DNA of 36,639 nt from Acaryochloridaceae cyanobacterium RU_4_10 (GTDB lineage: Bacteria > Cyanobacteriota > Cyanobacteriia > Thermosynechococcales > Thermosynechococcaceae): contig JAAURS010000004.1 in the NCBI GenBank assembly GCA_012032135.1, forward strand, positions 1 to 36,639. The letters run 5' to 3'. The notes beneath the pieces were generated by a model that had not been told where the DNA came from, made no database searches, and saw only the letters and a list, made by a program, of their open reading frames with translations. Below, in pieces: positions 29,380 to 36,639 of this stretch (within the stretch, counting starts at the first letter, position 1; every line of letters begins with the position of its first letter). The position numbers and the translations under genes were made by a program.

Positions 29380-30663
29380 GTGGCCCAAGTTGTCTTAGAG
29401 AATATTTGTAAAAGCTTTCCAGCTCGCCGAGGCGATCGCCCCCAAACCTTAGGAATGGTTGAGCCTAGTCTGGCGGCTTCTAGTCCCGATACGCCTAAAC
29501 CGACCTCCGCTAGGGAAATCGACATTCTCAGTCACATCAACCTCACCATTGCAGATGGGGAGTTTATGGTGTTGGTGGGTCCGTCTGGATGTGGCAAAAG
29601 TACCCTCCTCCGACTCATTGCAGGATTGGAAACCCCCACGGCAGGGAACATTTTGGTCAGCGATCGCCGAGTAAACGATCTGCCCCCAAAGACCGCGATA
29701 TTGCGATGGTGTTTCAAAGTTACGCGCTCTACCCTCACATGACGGTCTACGATAATTTGGCCTTTGGACTGCGCCGCACGCGATTTCGATCCCAAGGATT
29801 CAACGCCCAAGCTATTGGAGATCAATGGCTTGGAAACGTCACGCGGATGTTACCCAAAGCGATGAGTTATCGGTCCAAACAAGAACTGGCCGTCGAGCAG
29901 CAGGTGCATCGAGTGGCACAGATGTTGGAGTTGGATGCGTTGCTTCAGCGTTTGCCTAAGGAGTTATCTGGAGGACAAAAACAACGGGTTGCCCTAGGAC
30001 GAGCTATGGCAAGAGATCCGCAGGTATTTCTGATGGACGAACCGCTCTCTAACCTAGATGCAAAACTGAGAGCCCAAACCCGCGCTCAAATCGTGCAGCT
30101 CCAGCGACAATTGGGCACCACCACTATCTATGTCACCCACGATCAAACCGAAGCCATGACGATGGGCGATCGCATTGCGGTCCTCAACGGAGGAGAAATT
30201 CAGCAAATTGCTGCGCCTCTAGAACTCTACAAACATCCGGCCAATCGGTTTGTGGCTGAATTTATTGGTTCGCCGCCCATGAACTTCATTGATGTAACGG
30301 TCAAAGATGCCACCCATCTTTATCATCTATCCTTGAAGTGCCCTACCCGAAAATGGGGAACGAACCCTCGACCCAGTCACGTAGGACGCTCCATCACTCC
30401 TGGGCATTCGGCCAGAGCATTTGAGCGTGACCGCCAAAAATTCCCAGAGTTTGCCTGTAGAGGTTCTATTAGTAGAAGCTTTAGGTCATGAAACCTACCT
30501 ATCCTGCTTGCTAGAGCTAGACAACAGTACTAAATCTCATCTCCAAGCTCGGATCGATCCCCAGGAAGCAGTAAGGGGAGGCGATCGCATCGGATTGGCC
30601 ATCGATCGCGAACAAATTCATTTGTTTGAACGAGAGAGCGGGATCGCTATTTCTCCGCTATAG
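29380..30663 (+). CDS. MalK/UgpC-like ABC transporter ATPase, frame-disrupted twice
   Basis: About 427 aa after repair. It energises uptake of sugars or glycerol-phosphate-type solutes. Walker A is GPSGCGKST, the Q-loop [15 protein letters not shown], the signature [14 protein letters not shown], Walker [13 protein letters not shown] and the switch His [10 protein letters not shown]; a C-terminal TOBE/MalK regulatory domain ends [13 protein letters not shown]. The first break is at about 29688-29692, where PPK should continue DRDIAMVF (one base missing). The second is at about 30398-30402, where GRSIT should continue [10 protein letters not shown] (one extra C). The net change is zero. The start is GTG 29380, since an in-frame stop lies just upstream. 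No permease or binding protein is adjacent, so it may serve several transporters as MsiK-type ATPases do. Confidence 0.85.
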
Positions 30664-32102
30664 AGAGTTCAGGAATTTGAGGAGTGCATCGCGATCGCCC
30701 TGAGCCATTGTTCTAAAGTTTTCTTTAGATCGCTCCGCTTCACCCCCATGCCAAAGGATCGCCTCCTCCAAAGTCTGGGCTCGACCATCGTGGAGATATC
30801 CAGAATAGGGCAGTACTGCCTGAGTGAGCCCCAGTCCCCAAAGGGGTGGCGTTCTCCACTCATTTCCAGTCGCTTCAAAGTCTGGTCTACCATCCGCTAG
30901 TCCTGCTCCCATATCGTGAAGCAGCATATCTGTATAAGGATGGATAGTTTGGTTTGCGATCGCTTTCACTTCATGATTTCCAGTGCGTAGTTCGGCCACA
31001 TGACATGCCGTGCAATTGGCCTGAGCAAAAAGCTTCTCACCTTTTTTGACCACCCGATCGCTCGTTAACGTTCGAGCGGGTACCGCTAAGGTCTGAGTAT
31101 AAAATGTGGATGCCCTCAAAGTTTTAAGATCGATCTCACTTTTGCCATCTTGTTCGGGAAAGAGGGGATTGGTAACACCCATATCGTTGATGTAGGCTGC
31201 GGCATTCTGCTGGAAGAGATTGGGATTATTTGCTTTAAGGCCAAAGCGGCCTAATACTAAAGCTTTCTTGCGTACATCCCATACGCGATTTGGCTTACCT
31301 GAAATCCCGTCTCTATTGTTGTCATCAGGGTCGGCAAGGGCAACAATGGCTTTTCAGGAATGGCTTCCAACAGTCCCCGACCAAAAACAGGAGGTGGAAC
31401 GCGAGGAGAGGTCAACACATTGTTTGGAAGCGGTTTCCCATCAGGTAATGTAATTTTAAAGACAGGCGATCGCAGTTTATACGGCTGGCCATCTCCATAG
31501 GTTCCGCTTTGTTCTTGAAACTCAAATTCCACATCCGCCTTAGGCTTAACACCAAAAACAGCCTGGTCTTGAATCTGAGTTCCCAATCTCGGTACGGGAG
31601 GTGCATTGCCCAGCGTTACAGAGGCTTGCGGTTGAGACGCAAACAGAGAGCTTTGCCGTTTATTGGTCCCACTCGCTGAAATGGGCTGATTAGCGCCGAC
31701 TGAATGACCGACTGGCAAACTCACCCGTACTAGCAGATTCCCTTTGGCTGGCATTCCACGTCCATCGCCAACGTGACAAGCGACACAAGACGAATTATTA
31801 AAGAGCGGCCCCAATCCAGCATTGACAAGGGCTGGCGCTGTTACAAACGTTGCTTCAAATGCGCGATCGCCCTCAATATGAAGCGCTAATTCCTTCTCGC
31901 TCAAATTAGGTGCGGGTTGTCCAAACCCCTGATGAGTGCGATTGGAAACCGTTGTTTCTCCACCTGAAAGCGGAATTACGGGCGGAGACCACAAATATTG
32001 ACTCAACACGAAAGACACACAAATAGATGCAAGAACAGCGATAGAAAAAACTCTCAAAAACTTGAGCTGTTTGTTGCCGGGAAATCTGAGGAGTGACTCC
32101 AT
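30658..32102 (-). CDS. Di-haem oxidoreductase (DHOR/thiol-oxidoreductase-like peroxidase), frame-disrupted
   Basis: About 481 aa after repair. An N-terminal hydrophobic segment (FLRVFSIAVLASICVSFVL) is a signal peptide or anchor, placing the enzyme in the periplasm. Two c-type haem motifs are visible, CVACH in SSCVACHVGDGRG and CTACH in NCTACHVAELRTG. The frame is lost in an A run (plus-strand TTTT, 31351-31354); one more base gives AIVALADPDDNNRDGISG and then KPNRVWDVRKKALVLGRFG. ATG 32102 shares a base with the imelysin stop (TAATG), so the two are translationally coupled. An imelysin plus a di-haem protein is a known iron-linked pairing. Its stop codon overlaps that of the converging ABC ATPase by three bases. 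Confidence 0.82.
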
Positions 32103-33238
32103 TAGCTTTGCACCACTAAAGGTTTGACTTGTTTTTCAATGGTTTCGCGGACTGCATTAATAGCTGCCTGGGTGGTTTTAATAGAATCTGCCGCTTTAGG
32201 GTCGAGAATTGCTTTTTCAAAGGGATCCGGAATTCGATCTATTGCATCCATCGCCGACTTGAATTCTGCTTTAACTTTGCTGTCTAGATCTGGCTTTGCT
32301 TGGGCAATAAAGGCGCTCAAACTCTTGCCACTAGTGTTTGCATCTGGGAAGCTGCCTAAGTAAACATTTTGAGATCCCTGAAGATTACTTTTCATATCCG
32401 TTAAGGTATTAAAACTAAAACGGCTTTCAGCCAGTTTTGGGGCTTTTTCCTCAAAGGTTTTACCCATCTTTTCATTGGCAACCTCATCCAGACTATCCAG
32501 CATTCCCTGAACCATTTCTTCTGCACCGGCTTGAAGGGTTGGATAGACTTTGTTGTCGCTCGTCCCTGCGGTGGCCAGTACTTCTCGGTAGGCAGGTTTT
32601 CCTTCTATTCCTTTACTCCAGCTTGTTGCTAAATCGCTCGCAACTTTGGCAAGATCTGCGCCTAACAACTGGAGATATTTGAGATCTCGCTGACCTAAAT
32701 CTGTGTGCTTCCGGCTTTTCTCGTTCCCAAAAAGTAGATATTCTATAACATGAAACCCTTTCTCGGTTTCTTTCATTTTGCTGACGGAATCAGCCGTCAG
32801 AGATTGGCCGCTTTTGAGCATGGCCTTAAAGTCTGTTTCATTAATAGGCCAGGTATCGAGCGACCCATCATACCCCAGCGAATCCGCCGGACCAAACCCA
32901 AAACACTCTGTTTGCTCCCAAGCGGTACGCGCCCCAAACCAAGCCTTTTGAGCGTTCTTCAACGTCTCATCGTTAGGCGACTTGACCATCCCGTCAATCG
33001 CTTGTGAGAGGGCTTTGGCCCGTTCGGCAAAGAGGTTGTTGTTGGGGATCACCACTTTGTCAACAAAGTCGTTAAGAATCTGCGGATCGAACTTGACATC
33101 GGTTGCAGCCACGTTACTTGTGCCTGACGAAACAGTTGCAGATGGGGCATCACTACTCCCGCAACTACTTATCAGTAATGACGCAATCACAAAAAAGGAT
33201 GTACCGATCGAGAAAAGCAGAATTGGTCGTGAGCCCAT
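32102..33238 (-). CDS. Imelysin-family (M75/IrpA-like) lipoprotein
   Basis: A 378-aa exported lipoprotein. The signal LLFSIGTSFFVIASLLISSC ends at Cys26 with an ISSC lipobox. The mature helical domain contains NAQKAWFGARTAWEQTE and the signature GFHVIEYLLFG, the GxHxxE motif of imelysins, a family associated with iron-regulated uptake (IrpA, ICMP); despite the old M75 peptidase name, peptidase activity is doubtful. A second helical repeat (TDMKSNLQGSQNVYLG) follows. It is first in an operon with the di-haem peroxidase, and a 520-nt spacer with several dyads separates it from the divergent ferritin-like gene. Confidence 0.9.
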   Translation of the reverse strand: MGSRPILLFSIGTSFFVIASLLISSCGSSDAPSATVSSGTSNVAATDVKFDPQILNDFVDKVVIPNNNLFAERAKALSQAIDGMVKSPNDETLKNAQKAWFGARTAWEQTECFGFGPADSLGYDGSLDTWPINETDFKAMLKSGQSLTADSVSKMKETEKGFHVIEYLLFGNEKSRKHTDLGQRDLKYLQLLGADLAKVASDLATSWSKGIEGKPAYREVLATAGTSDNKVYPTLQAGAEEMVQGMLDSLDEVANEKMGKTFEEKAPKLAESRFSFNTLTDMKSNLQGSQNVYLGSFPDANTSGKSLSAFIAQAKPDLDSKVKAEFKSAMDAIDRIPDPFEKAILDPKAADSIKTTQAAINAVRETIEKQVKPLVVQS

Positions 33239-33280
33239 GTCTAGATACCGATCCTCATTAAGATTTTTGTCAGTTTTTCA

Positions 33281-33308
33281 AATGCCATTAAGTTTAATGC
33301 CATTTAGT
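33281..33308. promoter_or_regulatory. Overlapping direct and inverted repeats upstream of the imelysin operon
   Basis: AATGCCATTAAGT and AATGCCATTTAGT form a direct repeat with 15-bp spacing (12 of 13 identical). Between them CATTAA-GT-TTAATG (33286-33299) is a perfect inverted repeat. They lie 43-70 nt upstream of ATG 33238 on the minus strand, where a repressor site would be expected. The binding protein is unknown. Confidence 0.45.
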
Positions 33309-33656
33309 ATCAGTTGCGTTGTGGATTGAATCCCAGTACACAATGTGTAAAAACCTGTAGCCTAGACTCACTTAAAGTCAAACAAACTAAATACACTAAG
33401 CTTCCATAGCACTGTACAGCAGTATAGGCAAAGAACTTAGAACCCTCCCCCCTGATACGCAAAAAAGTTGTTCTGTCTTCAGGAAATTCTAAGTGCCTTC
33501 CTTATTGCATATTCTTTTCAATTGTCCTAGTCTGAAATCTAGAGCTTAAAGGATATTTTTGTCAAGTGGGATATTTTGATGTGGCCATTGAGGAGATTGA
33601 GATCTATGAATTTGGATGATGTCTTTCGGTTGTAGGGCTTCCTTTGTTGCAGACAC

Positions 33657-33676
33657 ATGTGGTAATCGTTCCACAT
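33657..33676. promoter_or_regulatory. Dyad ATGTGG-N8-CCACAT upstream of the ferritin-like gene
   Basis: Two perfect 6-bp arms are separated by eight bases, with centre-to-centre spacing of 14 bp, typical of a dimeric regulator site. It lies about 85-100 nt upstream of ATG 33759. Confidence 0.35.
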
Positions 33677-33706
33677 TTAAGGCACAATCTAGAAACTGAG
33701 TTAGCT

Positions 33707-33729
33707 TTTACTGCCAGCGCAGCAGTAAA
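33707..33729 (+). promoter_or_regulatory. Hairpin in the ferritin-like gene leader
   Basis: TTTACTGC (33707-33714) and GCAGTAAA (33722-33729) form a perfect 8-bp stem with a 7-nt loop, 29 nt before ATG 33759. It could be an operator or an RNA hairpin in the leader. No U tract follows, so it is not a simple terminator. Confidence 0.45.
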
Positions 33730-33758
33730 CCCCTTTGGAGTCAATTAAACATCCCAGA

Positions 33759-34205
33759 ATGAAAGATCTCGATCTAAAAACAACTATTAGCCTACTCAAT
33801 GCCATCATGGAAGCTGAACTAGCGGGGGTGGTTCGCTATACTCATTACTCTCTTATGGTTACAGGTCCAAACCGGATCCCAATTGTACAATTTCTAAAGG
33901 CGCAAGCCAGCGAATCTTTATTACACGCTCAACAAGCTGGCGAGATTATTACGGGTCTGGATGGCCACCCTTCTTTACGAATTGCTCCACTAGAAGAAAC
34001 ATTTAAGCATTCTGTCTATGATATTTTGCTAGAAAGCTTGAACCATGAAAAAGACGCCCTGGATTTATACAAGCAGCTCCTAGAGGTGGTCACAGATGCC
34101 AGCGTTTATTTAGAAGAGTTTGCACGGGGAATGATTGGACAAGAAGAGCTACATGGAATGGAGCTAAGAAAGATGCTGCGAGACTTTAGCCCTCATGATG
34201 CTTGA
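33759..34205 (+). CDS. Bacterioferritin-like (ferritin superfamily) protein
   Basis: 148 aa from ATG 33759 (a TTG at 33735 would add eight residues). It is a four-helix ferritin-like protein for iron storage or detoxification in the cytosol. Candidate metal ligands are the glutamates of IMEAELAGVVRY, Glu52 and His56 in ASESLLHAQQAGE, Glu in LNHEKDALDLYK, and EELH in IGQEELHGMEL. The GE-IITGLDGHPSL segment is typical of cyanobacterial members annotated as bacterioferritin. The usual haem Met cannot be placed with confidence. It converges on the multicopper oxidase gene and the two overlap by 13 bp at their 3' ends. Confidence 0.85.
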   Translation: MKDLDLKTTISLLNAIMEAELAGVVRYTHYSLMVTGPNRIPIVQFLKAQASESLLHAQQAGEIITGLDGHPSLRIAPLEETFKHSVYDILLESLNHEKDALDLYKQLLEVVTDASVYLEEFARGMIGQEELHGMELRKMLRDFSPHDA

Positions 34206-35809
34206 TGAGATGAGGTTTTACGGGGAGGGTTGGTCTGGGCTGTGGTGCGATAGAGCTTTGCAGGGGCTGTTGCGACAGGATCTGGGCCGCCATGACCCAC
34301 TTCAAACTGAATCATCATGGCATTATCTTCATGGTCTAGGTTATGGCAGTGCATCATATACTTACCCTGAATGGGCTGCCCATCTCGACTGGGAAAGCGC
34401 ACAATAGCACGAATTGTTTCGCGCTCTCCTAGGAAAAAGGTATCTTTCCAGCCACGCTCATAAGGTAGAGGAGGTTTACCATTGCGATCCAGGATTTGGG
34501 CCTCAGCTAAATGCACATGCACTGGATGCACTCGGCCTGCTTCGGGATTTTTAAAGACCCAAATTTCCGTTGCGCCTGCTCTAGGGTTCGCATCAATGCG
34601 ATCGTGGTCCCAGCCTAAGTGATTAATCACCCATTTGCCACGCTCTTTTTTAAAGAGAAAGGTTCGAGTGGGTAGAGTTGGCGTAGGCTTTAGAACTTCC
34701 AAAGAACGAAACTGACGCGGAATACTGCTGTCATCGTTTGCAGTACGGACAACATCAAAGCGCATAACGGGCAAGATCTGGCGGGTTTTCACTCCATCTT
34801 GTGTCACGGTCTTTACATGGTGTAAAAACACTTGGCTACCAACCGGATAACGAGCAAAATCAACGATCGCGTCATATCGCTCTGCTGCCGCAACTCGTAA
34901 AGATTCCGTTGGCATATTCACAGACACAGGTTCTGCCAATAGCCCACCATCTCCGCCAATCACCACTAAGGTTTCGGGTGTTGTTTCGGACAGGGAACGG
35001 CTCAGCATGAGTCGATAGGTACGAGCTGCTGAGGTATTTAAAATCCGAAACCGATATTTGCGATTGGCTACTTCAAGTCGAGGCCACGGCGCACCATTGA
35101 CTAAATCGATTTCACCGTAGAGCGTTTGAGTATCCGCATCTCGAAAAAGGGAACCATCCGTTGCTAGCCGTTTGTTTTGCAGAATGAGCGGAATGTCATA
35201 GTCGCCTTTTGGCAACGGTAAATTTAACTCATAATCGTCTTCGACAATATACATCCCAGCTAAACCCATCTGGATATTGCGGGAAGTTTTGTCCATCGAG
35301 TGGTCGTGGTACCAAAGGCTAGCAGCGCGATCGTTGGGATAGTGATAGTCCTTGTAAAATCCTGGTGCCACAATATCCATGGTGTAGCCGTCATACTGGG
35401 GTAAGGATGCCATGCCATGCAGATGGGTCACTAAGCTTAGGGGTTCCCCTTCACTATCTTGGTCCAGTTTGTTGATCACGCGGAGAACTGTTTTGCGTTG
35501 ATGGGTGGGCGATCGCCCACCCCGTTGTCGGATGGTGGGTCCTGGCATAATACCGTTGTAACCCCAAATTTCAGTTTTGCGACCGGGAAGAAATTCTACC
35601 CAGTTTCGCTGCACTGTTAGCTCGTAGTAGTCTGTTGTAGCATCCCGACGAATAGGTTCTAAAGTGGGAGGAATGGGGAGTGATGCCTGAAAGTATCTGA
35701 GAGTAGGACTGGATGACTTTTGCATCAGTCTGCGAATGCTCAGAGAAAAGGCAATCACACCACCGGACAACAGCCCAATCTTGATTAAATTTCGTCGGGA
35801 TAGTTTCAT
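34193..35809 (-). CDS. Tat-exported multicopper oxidase (CueO/ferroxidase/bilirubin-oxidase-like)
   Basis: 538 aa. The N-terminus has SRRNLIK followed by a hydrophobic stretch, a Tat signal, so the folded copper enzyme is exported. Copper ligands are THLHG (His129, His131), WYHDH (His168, His170), HPVHVH (His428, His431, His433) and HCHNLDHEDNAM (His487, Cys488, His489, His493, Met498), the complete T1/T2/T3 set with Met as axial T1 ligand. Family members oxidise Cu(I), Fe(II) or phenols and reduce oxygen to water. There is no Met-rich insert like that of CueO. Its neighbours, a ferritin-like protein and an imelysin, favour a ferroxidase or metal-homeostasis role; this is inference. Two small membrane proteins lie upstream on the same strand. 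Confidence 0.93.
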   Translation of the reverse strand: MKLSRRNLIKIGLLSGGVIAFSLSIRRLMQKSSSPTLRYFQASLPIPPTLEPIRRDATTDYYELTVQRNWVEFLPGRKTEIWGYNGIMPGPTIRQRGGRSPTHQRKTVLRVINKLDQDSEGEPLSLVTHLHGMASLPQYDGYTMDIVAPGFYKDYHYPNDRAASLWYHDHSMDKTSRNIQMGLAGMYIVEDDYELNLPLPKGDYDIPLILQNKRLATDGSLFRDADTQTLYGEIDLVNGAPWPRLEVANRKYRFRILNTSAARTYRLMLSRSLSETTPETLVVIGGDGGLLAEPVSVNMPTESLRVAAAERYDAIVDFARYPVGSQVFLHHVKTVTQDGVKTRQILPVMRFDVVRTANDDSSIPRQFRSLEVLKPTPTLPTRTFLFKKERGKWVINHLGWDHDRIDANPRAGATEIWVFKNPEAGRVHPVHVHLAEAQILDRNGKPPLPYERGWKDTFFLGERETIRAIVRFPSRDGQPIQGKYMMHCHNLDHEDNAMMIQFEVGHGGPDPVATAPAKLYRTTAQTNPPRKTSSHQAS

Positions 35810-35839
35810 AGGTGCTAAATTAAGTAAGTTCCCAAAAGA

Positions 35840-36070
35840 CTACTTATTTTTTTGATACCCTACATTCTGCACCAAGCTTGATGGACTTGAAGCAGTCACT
35901 TTCCACTCATCTGTCAACGACTTTACATAAGTGTCTTTGAATTTTTCCATCTGATTGACCCGGAATATTGCAATAGGTGTCGTGATGGTAAATAGAGTGA
36001 AAACACCAAGACACATCCAAACAAATTTATGCATGGATTTTGCAGGCATAGGCTTTGTAGCTTGATTCAT
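35840..36070 (-). CDS. Small single-pass membrane protein, unknown function
   Basis: 76 aa from ATG 36070, which has AGGA about nine bases upstream. A short basic N-terminus (MNQATKPMPAKSMHK) precedes one transmembrane segment (FVWMCLGVFTLFTITTPIAIF), and a polar C-terminal tail of about 35 residues follows. I do not recognise the family. It lies between a four-helix membrane protein and the multicopper oxidase, all on one strand with gaps of about 30-60 nt, so a shared operon is likely. Confidence 0.65.
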   Translation of the reverse strand: MNQATKPMPAKSMHKFVWMCLGVFTLFTITTPIAIFRVNQMEKFKDTYVKSLTDEWKVTASSPSSLVQNVGYQKNK

Positions 36071-36127
36071 AAACAACTATCCTGGATAAAAAGGCGTCAA
36101 TTTCGTAGAGATAGGAATTGATTGTGC

Positions 36128-36610
36128 CTAGGTAAGAGGCATATAGGGAAATAAAGGGTGCCAACACATTGCTGTGGCAGCAATCATCAAAGAAAATATC
36201 CAGAAAAAGATGGTTTTAGATTTAATGTGCTTATTTTTCCAAAGCTGGTGTAAGATTGCCCAGCTCACCAACCACCCTACCAATAGCATAGTTTCTTTGC
36301 CAGTGTAGCTACCAATATTGCCCCATAGCTTACTAGGGTTCTGGCTACCTGGAATCCATGCACCCAGTTTTGCAATGAAGGCTTCCCGTGCTTTTGAGGT
36401 GTCAGCTAGGTGATGAACGACCATCATTGCAAAACAACCTATTGCGGCACTTACAAAGGCGGCGGCGGCTACCCCCGAGTCAGTGGGAGTTACATCTGAA
36501 CCCTGGGACAGCCCTTTTGGAAACTGCTTGATCTTTCTCCAAGCTCTACCATAGGCGGGTTCTTGAAGTGCTGGACCTTGTAGTCCAGATCCTTGTCGTG
36601 TCGAAGTCAT
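36128..36610 (-). CDS. Multi-pass membrane protein, unknown function
   Basis: 160 aa from ATG 36610, with AGGAG about nine bases upstream (a TTG six bases earlier is possible). A soluble N-terminus is followed by about three membrane segments (AAAAFVSAAIGCFAMMVVH, LLVGWLVSWAILHQLW, IFFWIFSLMIAATAMCW). Histidines occur at the membrane edges (VVHHLADTSKAREAF, CWHPLFPYMP), which could bind metal or haem. I do not recognise the family. It seems to be the first gene of the multicopper-oxidase operon, with 29 nt of the window left upstream. Confidence 0.7.
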   Translation of the reverse strand: MTSTRQGSGLQGPALQEPAYGRAWRKIKQFPKGLSQGSDVTPTDSGVAAAAFVSAAIGCFAMMVVHHLADTSKAREAFIAKLGAWIPGSQNPSKLWGNIGSYTGKETMLLVGWLVSWAILHQLWKNKHIKSKTIFFWIFSLMIAATAMCWHPLFPYMPLT

Positions 36611-36639
36611 GGCCAAACTCTCCTCAATTTTAGATAGTG

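Larger units (their letters stand above)
33239..33758. other. Divergent regulatory spacer between imelysin and ferritin-like genes
   Basis: No gene is seen in these 520 nt. The region is A/T-rich and lacks GCGATCGC. It holds three dyads, listed separately (33286-33299, 33657-33676, 33707-33729), and a direct repeat of AATGCCATT(A/T)AGT at 33281-33293 and 33296-33308. Both flanking genes are expected to respond to iron, but I cannot identify a convincing Fur box by eye. Confidence 0.6.

Overview
The window comes from a cyanobacterium. The evidence is the very frequent HIP1 octamer GCGATCGC, a phytochrome operon with a cyanobacteriochrome-type sensor domain, a cyanobacterial-style CobN and LeuRS, pentapeptide and TPR proteins, and a DUF6918-type protein. 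Nothing looks like a phage, insertion sequence or plasmid backbone. Core genes (cobN, leuS, ppx) at several points suggest a chromosome, or at least a replicon carrying core genes. I see no tRNA, rRNA or CRISPR array.

Layout. 1-3226 (+): 3' part of a CobN-type chelatase gene. 3291-5218 (+): a telomere-resolvase (protelomerase) homologue, the most unusual gene here. 5333-8308 (+): a P-loop NTPase overlapping a TPR protein whose N-terminal NTPase-like domain shows no P-loop; this looks like a split STAND/NLR-type pair. 8359-14117 (+): two small proteins and a giant DUF5724-DUF4132-DUF7737 protein. 14283-15879 (-): a protein with two copies of a winged-helix-like domain, and a DUF6918 protein. 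15880-16348: a hairpin-rich spacer with a TPR fragment. 16349-24263 (-): a periplasmic LTXXQ protein; a light-signalling operon read as phytochrome, small response regulator, hybrid kinase, with 4-bp overlaps; then a Ppx/GppA phosphatase. 24429-30663 (+): an AbrB-type antitoxin with a truncated PIN toxin, LeuRS, a helical hypothetical protein, a pentapeptide protein and a MalK/UgpC-like ABC ATPase. 30658-36610: an iron/copper island with a di-haem peroxidase and an imelysin lipoprotein (-), a ferritin-like protein (+), and a Tat-exported multicopper oxidase with two small membrane proteins (-).

Reading quality. At least eleven single- or double-base indels interrupt nine genes that are otherwise intact and close to family length: cobN (two), resolvase, TPR, DUF4132, duplicated-domain protein, response regulator, ppx, ABC ATPase (two) and di-haem peroxidase. 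Most are one-base losses in short homopolymers or beside HIP1 sites. This looks like residual long-read consensus error rather than mass gene decay, so I annotate these as single genes and give each break point.

Function. The light operon pairs a phytochrome lacking both canonical chromophore cysteines with a hybrid kinase whose GAF domain has the two cysteines of DXCF-type cyanobacteriochromes. The last 6 kb looks like metal handling: periplasmic haem and copper redox enzymes, an imelysin lipoprotein and cytosolic iron storage. The 3.3-14.1 kb block is the accessory region and holds the most novel material.
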